DNA from: Streptomyces sp. QL37
GTDB taxonomy: Bacteria; Actinomycetota; Actinomycetes; Streptomycetales; Streptomycetaceae
Length of the DNA stretch: 64,000 nt
Direction: 5' to 3'
Assembly (NCBI RefSeq): GCF_002941025.1
Contig: NZ_PTJS01000001.1
Coordinates: 8,645,064 to 8,709,063 of the forward strand
Part shown: piece by piece, positions 17,898 through 27,237 of the stretch
Numbering within the stretch: the first letter of the stretch is position 1
How the letters are laid out: each line of letters opens with the position of its first letter
Notes under the pieces: generated by a model
What the model was told of the DNA's origin: nothing
Seen by the model: the letters and a program-made list of their open reading frames with translations, nothing else
Databases searched by the model: none
Made by a program: the position numbers and the translations under genes

Positions 17898-18455
17898 TCA
17901 GTAGTCGAGGTCGAGGTAGTCGATGTCGTTGAGGGTGACGTCGGAGAGTCCTGCGGCGCGGCCTCCGCCGTCCTGGAAGTAGATCTCTTTGAATCCCTCG
18001 GCGATGATGCCGCGCATCTGCTGGTCGCTGGCGCCTGTGTCGCGGGCGTCGAAGAGGCGCTGCGCGTACGCGGCGGGGAGCTTCACGGTGAGGCGGCGGA
18101 AGCGGCCGTCGTCGGTCGACCCGGCGGACGATGTGTAGCCGAACCGAGCCCGGGTCTCCACCGTGATCCCACCGGATGCGGCGGCCTGCTTCTGCCGGCG
18201 CTTGCGCACCATGGGCTGCCAGCGCTGCCGTACGGCGTCGTCGATCTTGGCGGCGACGTCGGCGCGGGCGTGCTTGCGGGCACCGCGCCGGTAGCGGTTG
18301 ACGGAGTCGGCGGTGACCCCGAGCTCCGCCGCGACGGCTTTGGCGCTGCCCATCTGCTTGAGCAGGTAGCCGATCTGGCCCTTGAGCGTCTTGGGGGGTT
18401 CGCGGGTGAAGGCTTCCCGGTCGGCCCGCTCGATGGCGTCCTCGATCTCCCCCAC
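17898..18455 (-). CDS. tpg: Telomere terminal protein Tpg
   Basis: 185 residues, the usual Tpg length. It has the conserved N-terminal PPKTLKGQIGYLLKQ, a helix-turn-helix (AAELGVTADSVNRYRRGAR), the basic RQRWQPMVRKRRQKQ, the ITVETRARFGYTSSAG core and the C-terminal NDIDYLDLDY. Tpg is covalently attached to the 5' ends of linear Streptomyces replicons and primes end patching together with Tap. GTG start. The stop of the preceding tap remnant is 3 bases upstream, the normal tap-tpg order. This copy appears intact although its tap is truncated. Confidence 0.92.
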   Translation of the reverse strand: MGEIEDAIERADREAFTREPPKTLKGQIGYLLKQMGSAKAVAAELGVTADSVNRYRRGARKHARADVAAKIDDAVRQRWQPMVRKRRQKQAAASGGITVETRARFGYTSSAGSTDDGRFRRLTVKLPAAYAQRLFDARDTGASDQQMRGIIAEGFKEIYFQDGGGRAAGLSDVTLNDIDYLDLDY

Positions 18456-18458
18456 GGT

Positions 18459-18767
18459 CTACTCTCCTTCGTCCAGGACGGCGTCGCCGCCCTTGATGTG
18501 GCGCGCCGGGTTGAGGCCTTGTTCCATGAGGTCGACGGCCCACAGCATCGACTGGATGCCCTCCAGCTTCGCCAGGCCGGGCGTGGGTCCGAGGCGGAAG
18601 GCGCCGGGCTGCGGCTTGCCGGACGCGGCGTAGGGGAGGAAGTTGAGCGGGCTCTCACCGGGGCTGGGGTAGACGACGCAGTCGGAGAGCACGGCGAGCG
18701 GGTAGAACCCGGTCATCTTGGCCATGTTGTTGAGCTTGCGGTGCATGTTGACCCGGGCCTTGCTGAT
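18459..18767 (-). pseudogene. tap: Truncated tap (telomere-associated protein), C-terminal ~100 codons
   Basis: Only the last part survives. ISKARVNMHRK ... GFYPLAVLSDCVVYPSPG ... GLNPARHIKGGD aligns with the end of the complete Tap at 43009-45027. Homology stops sharply at 18767/18768, where an in-frame TAA follows three codons upstream. The foreign sequence beyond begins TGTCAGTTACC. The original gene was cut by an insertion or recombination. Confidence 0.85.
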
Positions 18768-18998
18768 TGTCAGTTACCTGCGTAGTTGCAACATCAGCTA
18801 GCTGCTGACCTGGTGTGCTGCAGATGTATTGGTGGAAATTGAGAGGGCTCCTGAACTGCAGTTATGAGGTTGGCTCAACTTTGATCACGCTTCTGAGCTG
18901 GCGTGCGGCAGTTCAAAAAAGAAGTGTTGCAACTCCGTCGGTAAGTTCGTCGCAGAGGTGACGTGTGTACCCATACTTGTTTTCGTCAGATTGACGAA
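18768..18998. other. AT-richer segment with clustered perfect palindromes
   Basis: This begins exactly at the tap breakpoint. It holds GTTGCAAC (18785-18792 and again 18926-18933), CAGCTAGCTG (18795-18804), AACTGCAGTT (18854-18863) and TTCGTCA-GAT-TGACGAA (18982-18998). The last is suited to be an operator for the SIR2-like gene start at 19083. The opening TGTCA is like the ends of Tn5053-type elements, but no partner end was found. Confidence 0.5.
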
Positions 18999-19082
18999 TA
19001 TGGTTTGGGGGTGGGATCCTGCGCCTGGCGGTACGCCAGCTAGGCGGATGCCTGGCAAGGATCTTCCGGTGGAGAAGGAAGC

Positions 19083-19307
19083 GTGGACCACTCGAGCGCT
19101 CAGCACTATGACCAGCAGATCCGGGCGGCCCTGGCGCAGATCAGGCCGTGGGGTGCGGTGGCGATTGTCGGGGCGGGCATGTCTTTCGCCGGATATCCCA
19201 TGACGGCACAGCTGAACCCGCTGCTGTGGGTGGCGCTGGATGATCGTGGGCCCGGGCTTCTGGCTACCGCCCGGGCGTTGGGGCAGCCGCTCGCGCCGGC
19301 CGGGTAG
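19083..19307 (+). pseudogene. N-terminal fragment of a SIR2-like protein
   Basis: 74 residues. AVAIVGAGMSFAGYP is the nucleotide-binding start of SIR2-like domains found in defence NADases. The GTG is preceded by AAGGAAGC. The frame stops after PLAPAG, before the catalytic His region, and a run of nine C's follows. It looks like the stub of a large SIR2-type defence gene cut off by rearrangement. Confidence 0.5.
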
Positions 19308-19356
19308 CCCTCGCTGCTGCCCCCCCCCGGAGCCGAGCGAGATCATGCCGAGGCCG

Positions 19357-22092
19357 CTACCAACGCGCACTGGGCGTGCCGTCTGCTTCCAGTCCACACC
19401 GTGCCAACCCCGTTTCTTCGGTGGGGGAGTGGGGGTGCAGGAGTTGGGCGAGATCGTGCACCACGGTGTAGTCGCCGCCGTCGATAGCACCACGGAAGAA
19501 GTGCTCGGCTTTCACCTCGTCACCGGTGATCGACGCATGCTGGCCCAGCAGCCTACGCGCCTCGCTCCGGTGCGCGGACGCGCTGTGCAGCAAGTCCAGG
19601 ACGTCCGGCGGCACCTCCGCCGCCGCTCTGTTGCCGGTCTGGTCCCACTGCTCAAGCAGCCCCAGGGCCTTCGCCATTTGCGCCGCGGCGGAGCCGTCCT
19701 GCGCAAGACGGCTCAGGCACTCTTCAGCCAGACGCCTGACAACGGGCTGCGGCCGTGTGAGCAGCGGACGCAGGGCCGCCACAGCAGCCGGTGCGCGTCC
19801 AGTCCTGCGACAGTGCTCGATGAGCTCCTGCGCCTTGTCGGGCTTCTTGGTGCTCCAGCGTGAGACCAGTTCGATGACAGCGCGATCGTTGCCGTTGTGG
19901 GCGGCGGCCAGCAGCACGACTGCCGCCTCGCTGTCCCTTCCCTCGCTCTCCAGGAACCTCTCCAGGTCGAAGGGGGCGCTTGTCGCCCCGATGTCCAGTA
20001 GGGCCCGCAGCAGCATCTCAGTCACCTCGGCATATCCGAGTTCCGGCAGGCGAGCCTGCCACCCGAGAGGCAACAGCGACGGCTCGTCGCGAAGGCGGTG
20101 CGCCAGGGCAAACACTTCGCGACGTGAGGTCTTCCTGAGGACACTCGACTCCTGTCCTGGTCCGCTGATTGCTCCGGCCAGCACGGACTTGATCTCCACT
20201 GCAAGAGCCGGAGCAGCCGCCATTTCGGCCGCAGGGCGCTCGACCTCCCGACGTGCGTACGCGACAAGCCGCGCCGCGTCCTCATAGAGACCTGAGCTCT
20301 CCCACAGCTCGGCCAGGGAGAATGCCGCGTCCCTATGCCCAGCGGAGAACGAATCGGCGAGCAGCCCCTCCGCCAGGGTGCAGATCTCCCTGCTGCGCTC
20401 GTCGCTGCCGATGCTCGCCAGGGTGGAACCGAGATACCACAAGCTGTAGCCGCGGTCATCGACATCCCGTGCGAGGGTGACGAGCTCCTCGCGACCTTCG
20501 ATAGTGAGGATGCGGCCGGTTTCCGTGTAGGTGAAGCACAGGCCCTCGACGGCATCCGCGCTGCCCAGTTCGTGGGCGCGCAGGCACAGCGCGCGAGAGA
20601 TCCGGAACCGGCCACGGGAAAACGCCTGCATCGCCAGGCGGTCGAGATCCTCACTCCTATCGAGGTGCTGGTGCGCCGCCTCCCAGAACGTTGCAGGCGG
20701 CACGTAGTCCCAGCGAAGAGCCCCGGCATGCTGCTCAAGGTAGTCCGCCAGATCGACCACACCCGGCATCGGACCCATACCAGTCGGGTGGGGTACGGGC
20801 CGCAGAGCGCTGGTGACCTGCTTGACCGGACGACAGGCATAGTCCAGCGCATCACGGAACCACGACGATGGATCCGCATCGGCCCGCTCATCAGGGGTCA
20901 GGTATCCGGTAGCCGCGTGCTGCAGGAAGACTTTTAAAAGCGGCGCGCGCACTCCGAGCCTTCTCGCATCGATGGCCGCACTGATCACCGCCTTGCCGTA
21001 GACCTGCGGGGCATGCTGCCAGTGCTCCATCAGCTCGGGCCCAGCCGCCAGAAGCTGGGTCACGCCCCCGTCCTCGCCGGCCGAAGCCGCCACCGCAGAC
21101 AGCGACGCGTCCGCCGACGACCGGCGCACGAACTCCTCCCACGCCTCACCGGTGAACGTCTGAGGAATGATCACCATCGACCCACGAGCAAGCAGCGAAC
21201 GAGCCTGACTGTGGCGGTCTGCTTGGCCCTCCAGAGGCGTGGAGATCAACGCTTTGTAGTTGTCCGGCCAGATCGTCGCCACAGCCGCCACAGGACCCGG
21301 CTGATCCAATAGTTCCCTCAGCAGCCCCGCCGCCTGCTCTCCTGCCGACTCGGCAAGCAGCCGGTGAAGATCGTCCAGCCACAACACCGTCCCGGCCGCC
21401 ACCGGCACGCCGGATAACAGCTCCACCAGCGCCTGCGCCGTCTTCGGATACACCAGCCGCCAGCCGGGCATCACCTCGCGCACCGCCTCAAACGCGGAAC
21501 GCGTCTTGCCCGTACACGACCCACCACGCAGCACCAGAAGCTGCGCACCGCCGATCTCGACGAGCTGCCGCAGCCAGTCGCGCACCTGCTCGTCGTGCGC
21601 ACGCTGAACGTAGGCGGGCAGCACGAACTCCCCACCGCCGCCACAGGTCTCGCCCGCGACCGCAGCGTGCACATTGAGCTGACTAGCGGTCCACGTCGCC
21701 ACCTCACGGTCCGGTACCGGCGTCTGTACCAACACGCCTCGCTGTGCCCGACCTGCCCGGGCCGACCTGCTGCGCCCCTCGCCACGGGCGGCCTGCACAG
21801 CACGGTGTGCAGCGGACCAGTCGACGTGGTCGAGGCGGGCCACAAACTCAGCGGTCAAAGGCCCCGTGGCGTGACGTGACGCAGTCAGCAGCACAGTGGC
21901 CACCTTCTTCACGCCATCGATCTCATCAGGGACCGTCCCCCTCTGCAGCCATGCCTCCACGGTGGTCCTCGCCACCCCGACTTGGCCAGCCAGATCGCGC
22001 CAGGACACGCCAACCAGGCCACGCAGATTCCCCAAGGACAGCAGCAGCGTGCGGAAGTACTCCTCCGCCTCGCTGTCCCGCCGACTCGGCAT
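19357..22092 (-). CDS. STAND-like ATPase with N-terminal HTH and helical repeats
   Basis: 911 residues. Residues about 26-52 (VGVSWRDLAGQVGVARTTVEAWLQRG) form an XRE-type helix-turn-helix. A P-loop ATPase follows: Walker A LRGGSCTGKT (about 189-198) and Walker B TVLWLDDLHRLL (about 235-246). The C-terminal half is TPR-like helical repeats (ALCLRAHELGSADAVEG, AAQMAKALGLLEQW). This layout is a signalling NTPase of the STAND class, common in Streptomyces and in defence loci. The ATG at 22092 has GAGAAGGG upstream. It has no fused effector domain, so a partner or DNA target is likely. Confidence 0.75.
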   Translation of the reverse strand: MPSRRDSEAEEYFRTLLLSLGNLRGLVGVSWRDLAGQVGVARTTVEAWLQRGTVPDEIDGVKKVATVLLTASRHATGPLTAEFVARLDHVDWSAAHRAVQAARGEGRSRSARAGRAQRGVLVQTPVPDREVATWTASQLNVHAAVAGETCGGGGEFVLPAYVQRAHDEQVRDWLRQLVEIGGAQLLVLRGGSCTGKTRSAFEAVREVMPGWRLVYPKTAQALVELLSGVPVAAGTVLWLDDLHRLLAESAGEQAAGLLRELLDQPGPVAAVATIWPDNYKALISTPLEGQADRHSQARSLLARGSMVIIPQTFTGEAWEEFVRRSSADASLSAVAASAGEDGGVTQLLAAGPELMEHWQHAPQVYGKAVISAAIDARRLGVRAPLLKVFLQHAATGYLTPDERADADPSSWFRDALDYACRPVKQVTSALRPVPHPTGMGPMPGVVDLADYLEQHAGALRWDYVPPATFWEAAHQHLDRSEDLDRLAMQAFSRGRFRISRALCLRAHELGSADAVEGLCFTYTETGRILTIEGREELVTLARDVDDRGYSLWYLGSTLASIGSDERSREICTLAEGLLADSFSAGHRDAAFSLAELWESSGLYEDAARLVAYARREVERPAAEMAAAPALAVEIKSVLAGAISGPGQESSVLRKTSRREVFALAHRLRDEPSLLPLGWQARLPELGYAEVTEMLLRALLDIGATSAPFDLERFLESEGRDSEAAVVLLAAAHNGNDRAVIELVSRWSTKKPDKAQELIEHCRRTGRAPAAVAALRPLLTRPQPVVRRLAEECLSRLAQDGSAAAQMAKALGLLEQWDQTGNRAAAEVPPDVLDLLHSASAHRSEARRLLGQHASITGDEVKAEHFFRGAIDGGDYTVVHDLAQLLHPHSPTEETGLARCGLEADGTPSARW

Positions 22093-22303
22093 TGTGCTTT
22101 GAGCCCTTCTCCGCCTCCGCCCCGCAGACACGGCGCGTGAATTTCATCGGACACCCAGCAGATCGAAGAACAGCTCCGACCTGCGCACACGGCTGTCCGA
22201 CCACCTACCCGTCCGACTGGCGTGACGGACAGGCGGCCCTCTCGGCACCTTAGGGGCATCACCCCACCGCACAGTGCGGTCCGTCGCAATCGAAGGAGAA
22301 AAC

Positions 22304-22510
22304 ATGCCCCTTGACGTCGTCGTTGCCCTTCTCGTCTTTGCCGTCACCATTCTGGGCGCCGCCGCCATCGCCAGCACGGCCGGCCTGCTGCACAGGCTGG
22401 ACGGGGCGAGCTGGCCCACCGCACTGACGAAGGCCGCTACCACCTTCACCGCGGTCCTCGCTACGGGCATCGCCCTGCTCACCCTCCTCACCGCATGGAT
22501 GTACCGGTGA
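22304..22510 (+). CDS. Small membrane protein
   Basis: 68 residues. Two hydrophobic helices (VVVALLVFAVTILGAAAIA and FTAVLATGIALLTLLTAW) are joined by a short charged loop. GAAGGAGA precedes the ATG, so it is well supported as a gene. It is divergent from the STAND gene with about 210 bp between. No family is recognised. Small two-helix proteins near defence genes can be membrane effectors, but nothing in the sequence proves this. The 220 bp after it hold nothing recognisable. Confidence 0.6.
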   Translation: MPLDVVVALLVFAVTILGAAAIASTAGLLHRLDGASWPTALTKAATTFTAVLATGIALLTLLTAWMYR

Positions 22511-22734
22511 AACGATGCTCTGGCCCGTAAGCCGCCTTCCTGCGGTCAAGCAACTTCCGCATCTGGTTCAAGGAACCGCCCTAACAGCCCGGCTACAACG
22601 ATCCGCAGCCGACGGGCACGTCATGGACTGCCGTGCTCAGTCGAATGCCTGCTCGACCCGAACACCAGCCAACGGCTGCGGGTCCTGGCAACGAACATGT
22701 CGCAAGTCCGCCGGACTGCAGAGAGGGAAACGGC

Positions 22735-23619
22735 CTAGCCGAGATAAGGGGCAAGGGTGGCCGCAGTGGTTGACGACCGCAGGTAGTTCTTGGCGTGATG
22801 GAAGTCGAAGTGGAACCCGACGACGGTCGTGTGGTCCAGAGCGATGCCGTCGAAGAACCCGCCGAGGCCCGGTGGAATGGCCACGGGGTCGCCGGGATCG
22901 GAGATGTTGACCCAGCGCGCTACGCCGGGTGGACAGGCGCCCCGCAGCGCCGGTGCGACGCCCTGGGGTGAGGGGAGCAGCCGCTCGAAGACGGCGCGCG
23001 GCAGAGCTAACGGCGAGCCGATGGTCAGGAACAGCTCCGGCCGCAGTTCGGGGTGCGCGTGCAGGGCTTCGTAAGCGACTACGGAGCCCAGTGAGTGCGC
23101 GATCACGACGCGGGGCCGGTGCCGGGCGATGCGCGCCGCCACCGCCTCGCGCGCCGCGACCCGCTGTGGATCGTCTTCTGCCCGAAGATAGGCAGCGACC
23201 TCGGGAAACAGCATGCGGATGAAGACCCGCAGTGGCCCCTCGGCGAGATCGAACCGCCGGGCCAGCCAGCCGGAGAAAGCCCGCAATGGCACGGTCGCGT
23301 GCCCCTGCGACACCTCGCGCGGAACCTGGAGCTCGCGCGCCCAGGCATCGAACAGGTCCTGCGCCAGCGCATCTTCGAAGCCGTCTTGCATTCCCTGGCG
23401 CACCGGTCCACCGCGGAGGTGGTCGGCGTAATACGCGAAGTCGAGGTCGAAGCGGTCCGGCTCGATGCCGAGACCGGAGCTCAGTTCCCGTGCCCAAGCG
23501 GCAGACCGCAGCGCACGCAGCTCTTCCGTGCGGCTGTCGGATAGGTCGGCGCCGAAGCTGTTGCCGACACCGTGGACGGCGACGACGGACAGAGGGCCGA
23601 CGGCTGGACCGATGGTCAA
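22735..23619 (-). CDS. Alpha/beta hydrolase, coupled to caspase-like STAND gene
   Basis: 294 residues. VVAVHGVGNS forms the oxyanion side, AHSLGS carries the nucleophile Ser176, and SDPGDPVA and the C-terminal HFDFHH offer the acid and His of a triad. This is a lipase/esterase-type fold without a signal peptide. Its ATG overlaps the stop of the large caspase-like gene (ATGA), so it is made in fixed ratio with it. Possible roles are an effector released by the caspase or a lipid/ester hydrolase that kills the cell. The substrate is unknown. Confidence 0.75.
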   Translation of the reverse strand: MTIGPAVGPLSVVAVHGVGNSFGADLSDSRTEELRALRSAAWARELSSGLGIEPDRFDLDFAYYADHLRGGPVRQGMQDGFEDALAQDLFDAWARELQVPREVSQGHATVPLRAFSGWLARRFDLAEGPLRVFIRMLFPEVAAYLRAEDDPQRVAAREAVAARIARHRPRVVIAHSLGSVVAYEALHAHPELRPELFLTIGSPLALPRAVFERLLPSPQGVAPALRGACPPGVARWVNISDPGDPVAIPPGLGGFFDGIALDHTTVVGFHFDFHHAKNYLRSSTTAATLAPYLG

Positions 23620-26600
23620 CGGATCCTCCTGGCGAACGGTTCGAGACTGGCGGCAACGACCTCGTGGCCGATGCTGAGCACGATAGTGTCATTCGGGGCG
23701 ACGGCTATGGCCGATGCTTTGTGCGGCAGGCGAAGGAGCGCGACGCGCGAGCCGGTGTCGAGGTCCCACAAGCGAGCTGTTCCGTCAGCGCTGGTGGTGA
23801 GCGCATGCGGGCGTCCCTCCAGACCGATCACTGCCACCGCCTCGACCCAGCCAGTGTGGCCAACGAGTGTGCGCCTCTGCTGCCCAGAGGCCAGATCCCA
23901 CAGACAGGCCGATCCATCGTGATTCCCGATCAGGGCCTGCGGGGTCCCGCCAAGTTCGGTCACCGCGACGGCCCTGACCGATCCGCTGTGGCCGGTGAGC
24001 TTCCGGGTCTGCTGCCCGGTGACCGGGTCCCACAACCGCACGGACCCGTCGGCGCCGATGGTGAGGACGTGTGGCCGTCCCTCCAACTCGACCGCAGCCA
24101 GGGACACTACGGGGCGTCCATGCCCGGGAAGGCGGCGCGTGGGCCTTCGAGTGGTGAGGTCCCACAGCAACATGGACGGGTCGGTGCCAGCAGTGAGTGC
24201 GTGCGGACGGCCTTCCAGCTCCAGTACGGTCAGGGCGAGTACAGGGCCTCCACGAACCTCGAGTTGGTGGGTCTGTGTTCCAGTCGTAAGGTTCCACAGA
24301 CGCATCGATCGGTCCGTGCCAGCGGTGAGTGCGTGTGGCCCGCCGTCCAGCCCCGTCACCGCCATTGCCCGTACCGATCCGTCGTGCCCCCTCAAGCGTC
24401 GAACCAATTGGCCGGTCGCCAAATCGGAAAGGCGTACGGATCCATCGGCACCAGTGGTGAGGACATGGGGGCGCCCCGCCAACTCGACCACAGCCAGCGC
24501 CCGGATCCAACCGCGGTCGTCGGCGAGCACGCGGACCGGCCCCTCCGGATCTCGATGCCCTGCTGCCCAGCGCACGCTCCAGTGGGGATCGCCCGGCAGG
24601 ACGGTTCTCATCCGGTGGTTGCGCAGCCGTGCGGCGTCCACCGTCAGCAGCTGAAGGCGGGCAGCGGGTGACTCCGCGGCGCGGTGTAGGGTCCAAGAGG
24701 TGCGGTAGACCTTGGCGTTGAGGCGCGCTTGGCGTGCGCGTGCGTGCGGAAAAGCAACAGCTAGGGCAGGCGGGTACGCGTGCACGAGAAATCCGCAGTC
24801 CTCAAGGAGGTCATCCAGGAGCCCCGCATCCAGGGCGTGTTGGGCGGCGTGTCGCCACAGATAGGAGGCGGCCAGATGCCACAGCTTCTGACCCTGTCCG
24901 TCACGGGGAACGCACGTCAGGAGCTGGTCGTACAGGCGTCGAGCGGGTGCGTCTGCAGGGTCGGAGTCGGGCGGGTCAGGGTCGCTAGGATCAGGCGGCT
25001 GCCGATCGGCGGAGTCGCGCAGCCACTCGGCGAGTCCCTCGTGGAAGAGCCGGTAAAGGGTGGTGCCGTCGACGTCCACCGCGCGACGCAGATAGAAGCG
25101 CGCCTCACCGTCCAGCAGCGTGTACAGCTCATGGAGGAGGAGCGGGGCGTCGTTCGGACCGGAGAAGGCCGCCGCGGTGTGCAGAAGGACGCTCTCGGGA
25201 ACGCCGCTGCCCTGACCGAAGGCGAGCGCCGTCAGTACGGCGCGGAGATGCGGTCTGTCCTGGTGGCGTCGCAGGTCGAGTTCGAGAAGCTCTGTGAGGC
25301 TGCGTGGGACTGCCCGGCCGAGTTCGGCCGCCGCCTCGGGAGTGTCGCAGGGCTGCTCGGCGGCCAGGACGTAGTGCACGTACAGCCCCGCGGTCAGGAA
25401 CTCACCTGACTGCAGAGCGTCTTTGCCCTGAGCCGGGCCGAGCTCGGTGAGGCGTGTGGCGATGGCCTGGGCCAGCGCCTGACGGGCGGGTCTGCGGGCG
25501 CCGTGGGCATAGGGCCCGTCGGCGCTGAGGAGCGTATCAACATACTCCGTGACGCCACTGCGCACAGACTCGGGTGCCGCGGCGCTCAGATCCGTGCATC
25601 CGTTCTCATCGCGTGCCATGCGCAGGAGCTCGATGAAGCGGCCGTCGTCGCGAGTCCCGACCAGCAGACGCCAGCCGTCCCGTACGTTCTGCGCCTTCTT
25701 AGCGAGAGGGACCAAAAGGTGCTCGGTGATCTGCTCGGGTCGGTCCGCCTCGTCAAGGGCGTCGATGATGACGGTGACCGTGCGGCCGTCGCTGGGCAGC
25801 AGAGTTGCGAGGTGGTCTACCAGATGTCTGTCCAACGGGGGCGAATCACCGCCCGATTGGACTGGTGAGCCGCCCTGATCCTCAATATGCCGAAGCTGCC
25901 GCACTAGGGAGTCGACGATCTGGCCGAGCCCCAGGCGGCGAGCATGGACGACGACGATCCGTTCGTTCTCGCCGGGGGCCGAGCCACCGAGACCGCGCCA
26001 CAAGGCCCGGGTATGCCTGCGCAACGTCGGGTGCGCGGCACACACCAGCACGCCCAGCAGAGCCGACTTGCCCGCCCCCGGCCTTCCCGTGACCGCACGC
26101 AGGCCCGGGCCTGCTGTCTCGTCGTCCAACCAAGAAGAGAGCTCTTGCAGTTCGTCGTCTCGGCCGCAGAAATAGCCCTCCTCCCAGTCCCGGTTGACGG
26201 GCTCCGCGCCGCCCGCACGCCGCATGAAGTGCTCAGGATCCCAGGCCCAACTGGCCAGCGCGGCGATCTCGGGCGGCATCCCGGTCGGCAGCCCCTGTCG
26301 GGCGCGGGTCTCGCCGTAGGAGGGATTGAGGAAGAAGGGGAGCTGCGAGAGGTCTGCGTGCGAGGGGACGAGGCTCGTGATGATCTTCTGCGGCAATCCT
26401 CCGCCGCCTGTCGCGGCCAAGTCTTGGACCGTGCGCTCGACGTCTTGAAAGACGACGGCCGGCGGGATGTACTGGACCGACGGATCAAACCTGATCTCAC
26501 GGGCGCGGTACTTCCCGAGGACCGCCGTCAGGGCTTTGCTGAGCCGGTAGCCGAAAGCCGGGTCCTTGGGGCCGGTCGCGGCGAGCACCCACGCCCTGCG

Positions 26601-27107
26601 GGCGGCGACGTCCATCTGCGCATGCCAGGACGTCACTGCGACTTCCCCGGCATAGCAGACGTCGAGGACGAAAAGAGTCAGCGGTCGATGGCCCTCCTCG
26701 CGGTCCTCAACCCGTTCGATCCACGCGGATGCCGGGTGCGACAGGCGCTTGCCCGCGCTGTCCAGAATGTACAGTTTTTCGCTGCTGCCGAGAGCCAGCT
26801 CGCCGTGTCCCACGATGTGGACGACGAGCACGTCGATGTCCTCGGAGATCACCGCGCCCTCGACTAGCTGCCACAGATCGACCGGATCGTTTGGCGCCGT
26901 GCCGGCATGGCGCTCGTACTGGAACTCTCGCAGCGCTTCAGTGACGTTTTGTGCGTGCTCCGGAGCCCGCTCGAGCACGTCGAGGTCGACTCTGGGGGAC
27001 TCGCCGTCCGCCGTCCGCGTCAGGGAGATCCCCAATGACAGGACCGCATAACGCTGTTGTGCCGGGCTTCCCTGACCCCGCGACGCGTGCCGCATCGCCT
27101 CCCGCAT
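23616..27107 (-). CDS. Caspase-like protease - NACHT/STAND ATPase - WD40 protein
   Basis: 1163 residues. The N-terminal peptidase domain has VGHGE (His101) and LDVCYAGE (Cys151), the caspase/metacaspase dyad. A STAND ATPase follows: Walker A GRPGAGKSA (341-349) and Walker B VIIDALDEAD (446-455). The C-terminal third has six to seven WD40 repeats (GHDGSVRAM, GADGSVRLWD, TAGTDRSMRLWNL). This is a sensor-switch-protease layout. The ATG at 27107 has GAGAGG 6 bases upstream. It is co-transcribed with the alpha/beta hydrolase and divergent from a nuclease-like gene. The layout fits a cell-death or anti-phage role (inferred). Confidence 0.85.
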   Translation of the reverse strand: MREAMRHASRGQGSPAQQRYAVLSLGISLTRTADGESPRVDLDVLERAPEHAQNVTEALREFQYERHAGTAPNDPVDLWQLVEGAVISEDIDVLVVHIVGHGELALGSSEKLYILDSAGKRLSHPASAWIERVEDREEGHRPLTLFVLDVCYAGEVAVTSWHAQMDVAARRAWVLAATGPKDPAFGYRLSKALTAVLGKYRAREIRFDPSVQYIPPAVVFQDVERTVQDLAATGGGGLPQKIITSLVPSHADLSQLPFFLNPSYGETRARQGLPTGMPPEIAALASWAWDPEHFMRRAGGAEPVNRDWEEGYFCGRDDELQELSSWLDDETAGPGLRAVTGRPGAGKSALLGVLVCAAHPTLRRHTRALWRGLGGSAPGENERIVVVHARRLGLGQIVDSLVRQLRHIEDQGGSPVQSGGDSPPLDRHLVDHLATLLPSDGRTVTVIIDALDEADRPEQITEHLLVPLAKKAQNVRDGWRLLVGTRDDGRFIELLRMARDENGCTDLSAAAPESVRSGVTEYVDTLLSADGPYAHGARRPARQALAQAIATRLTELGPAQGKDALQSGEFLTAGLYVHYVLAAEQPCDTPEAAAELGRAVPRSLTELLELDLRRHQDRPHLRAVLTALAFGQGSGVPESVLLHTAAAFSGPNDAPLLLHELYTLLDGEARFYLRRAVDVDGTTLYRLFHEGLAEWLRDSADRQPPDPSDPDPPDSDPADAPARRLYDQLLTCVPRDGQGQKLWHLAASYLWRHAAQHALDAGLLDDLLEDCGFLVHAYPPALAVAFPHARARQARLNAKVYRTSWTLHRAAESPAARLQLLTVDAARLRNHRMRTVLPGDPHWSVRWAAGHRDPEGPVRVLADDRGWIRALAVVELAGRPHVLTTGADGSVRLSDLATGQLVRRLRGHDGSVRAMAVTGLDGGPHALTAGTDRSMRLWNLTTGTQTHQLEVRGGPVLALTVLELEGRPHALTAGTDPSMLLWDLTTRRPTRRLPGHGRPVVSLAAVELEGRPHVLTIGADGSVRLWDPVTGQQTRKLTGHSGSVRAVAVTELGGTPQALIGNHDGSACLWDLASGQQRRTLVGHTGWVEAVAVIGLEGRPHALTTSADGTARLWDLDTGSRVALLRLPHKASAIAVAPNDTIVLSIGHEVVAASLEPFARRIR

Positions 27108-27237
27108 TGCGCGCCTCTCCGCTCCGGTTGTGCACCCACTCTCGCGAGTGTGCCCTCGACAAGACAACCACCTGGAGCCGAACCGTGGGTGCAGGGGGCG
27201 GGCTGCCACCGCGCTGGAAACGGCCTAGGGTCCCACC

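Noticed and set aside
18885..19000. Minus-strand short frame ending in HFFFELPHASSEA
   Set aside because: It is only about 30 codons from its ATG, overlaps the palindrome cluster and has no ribosome site.
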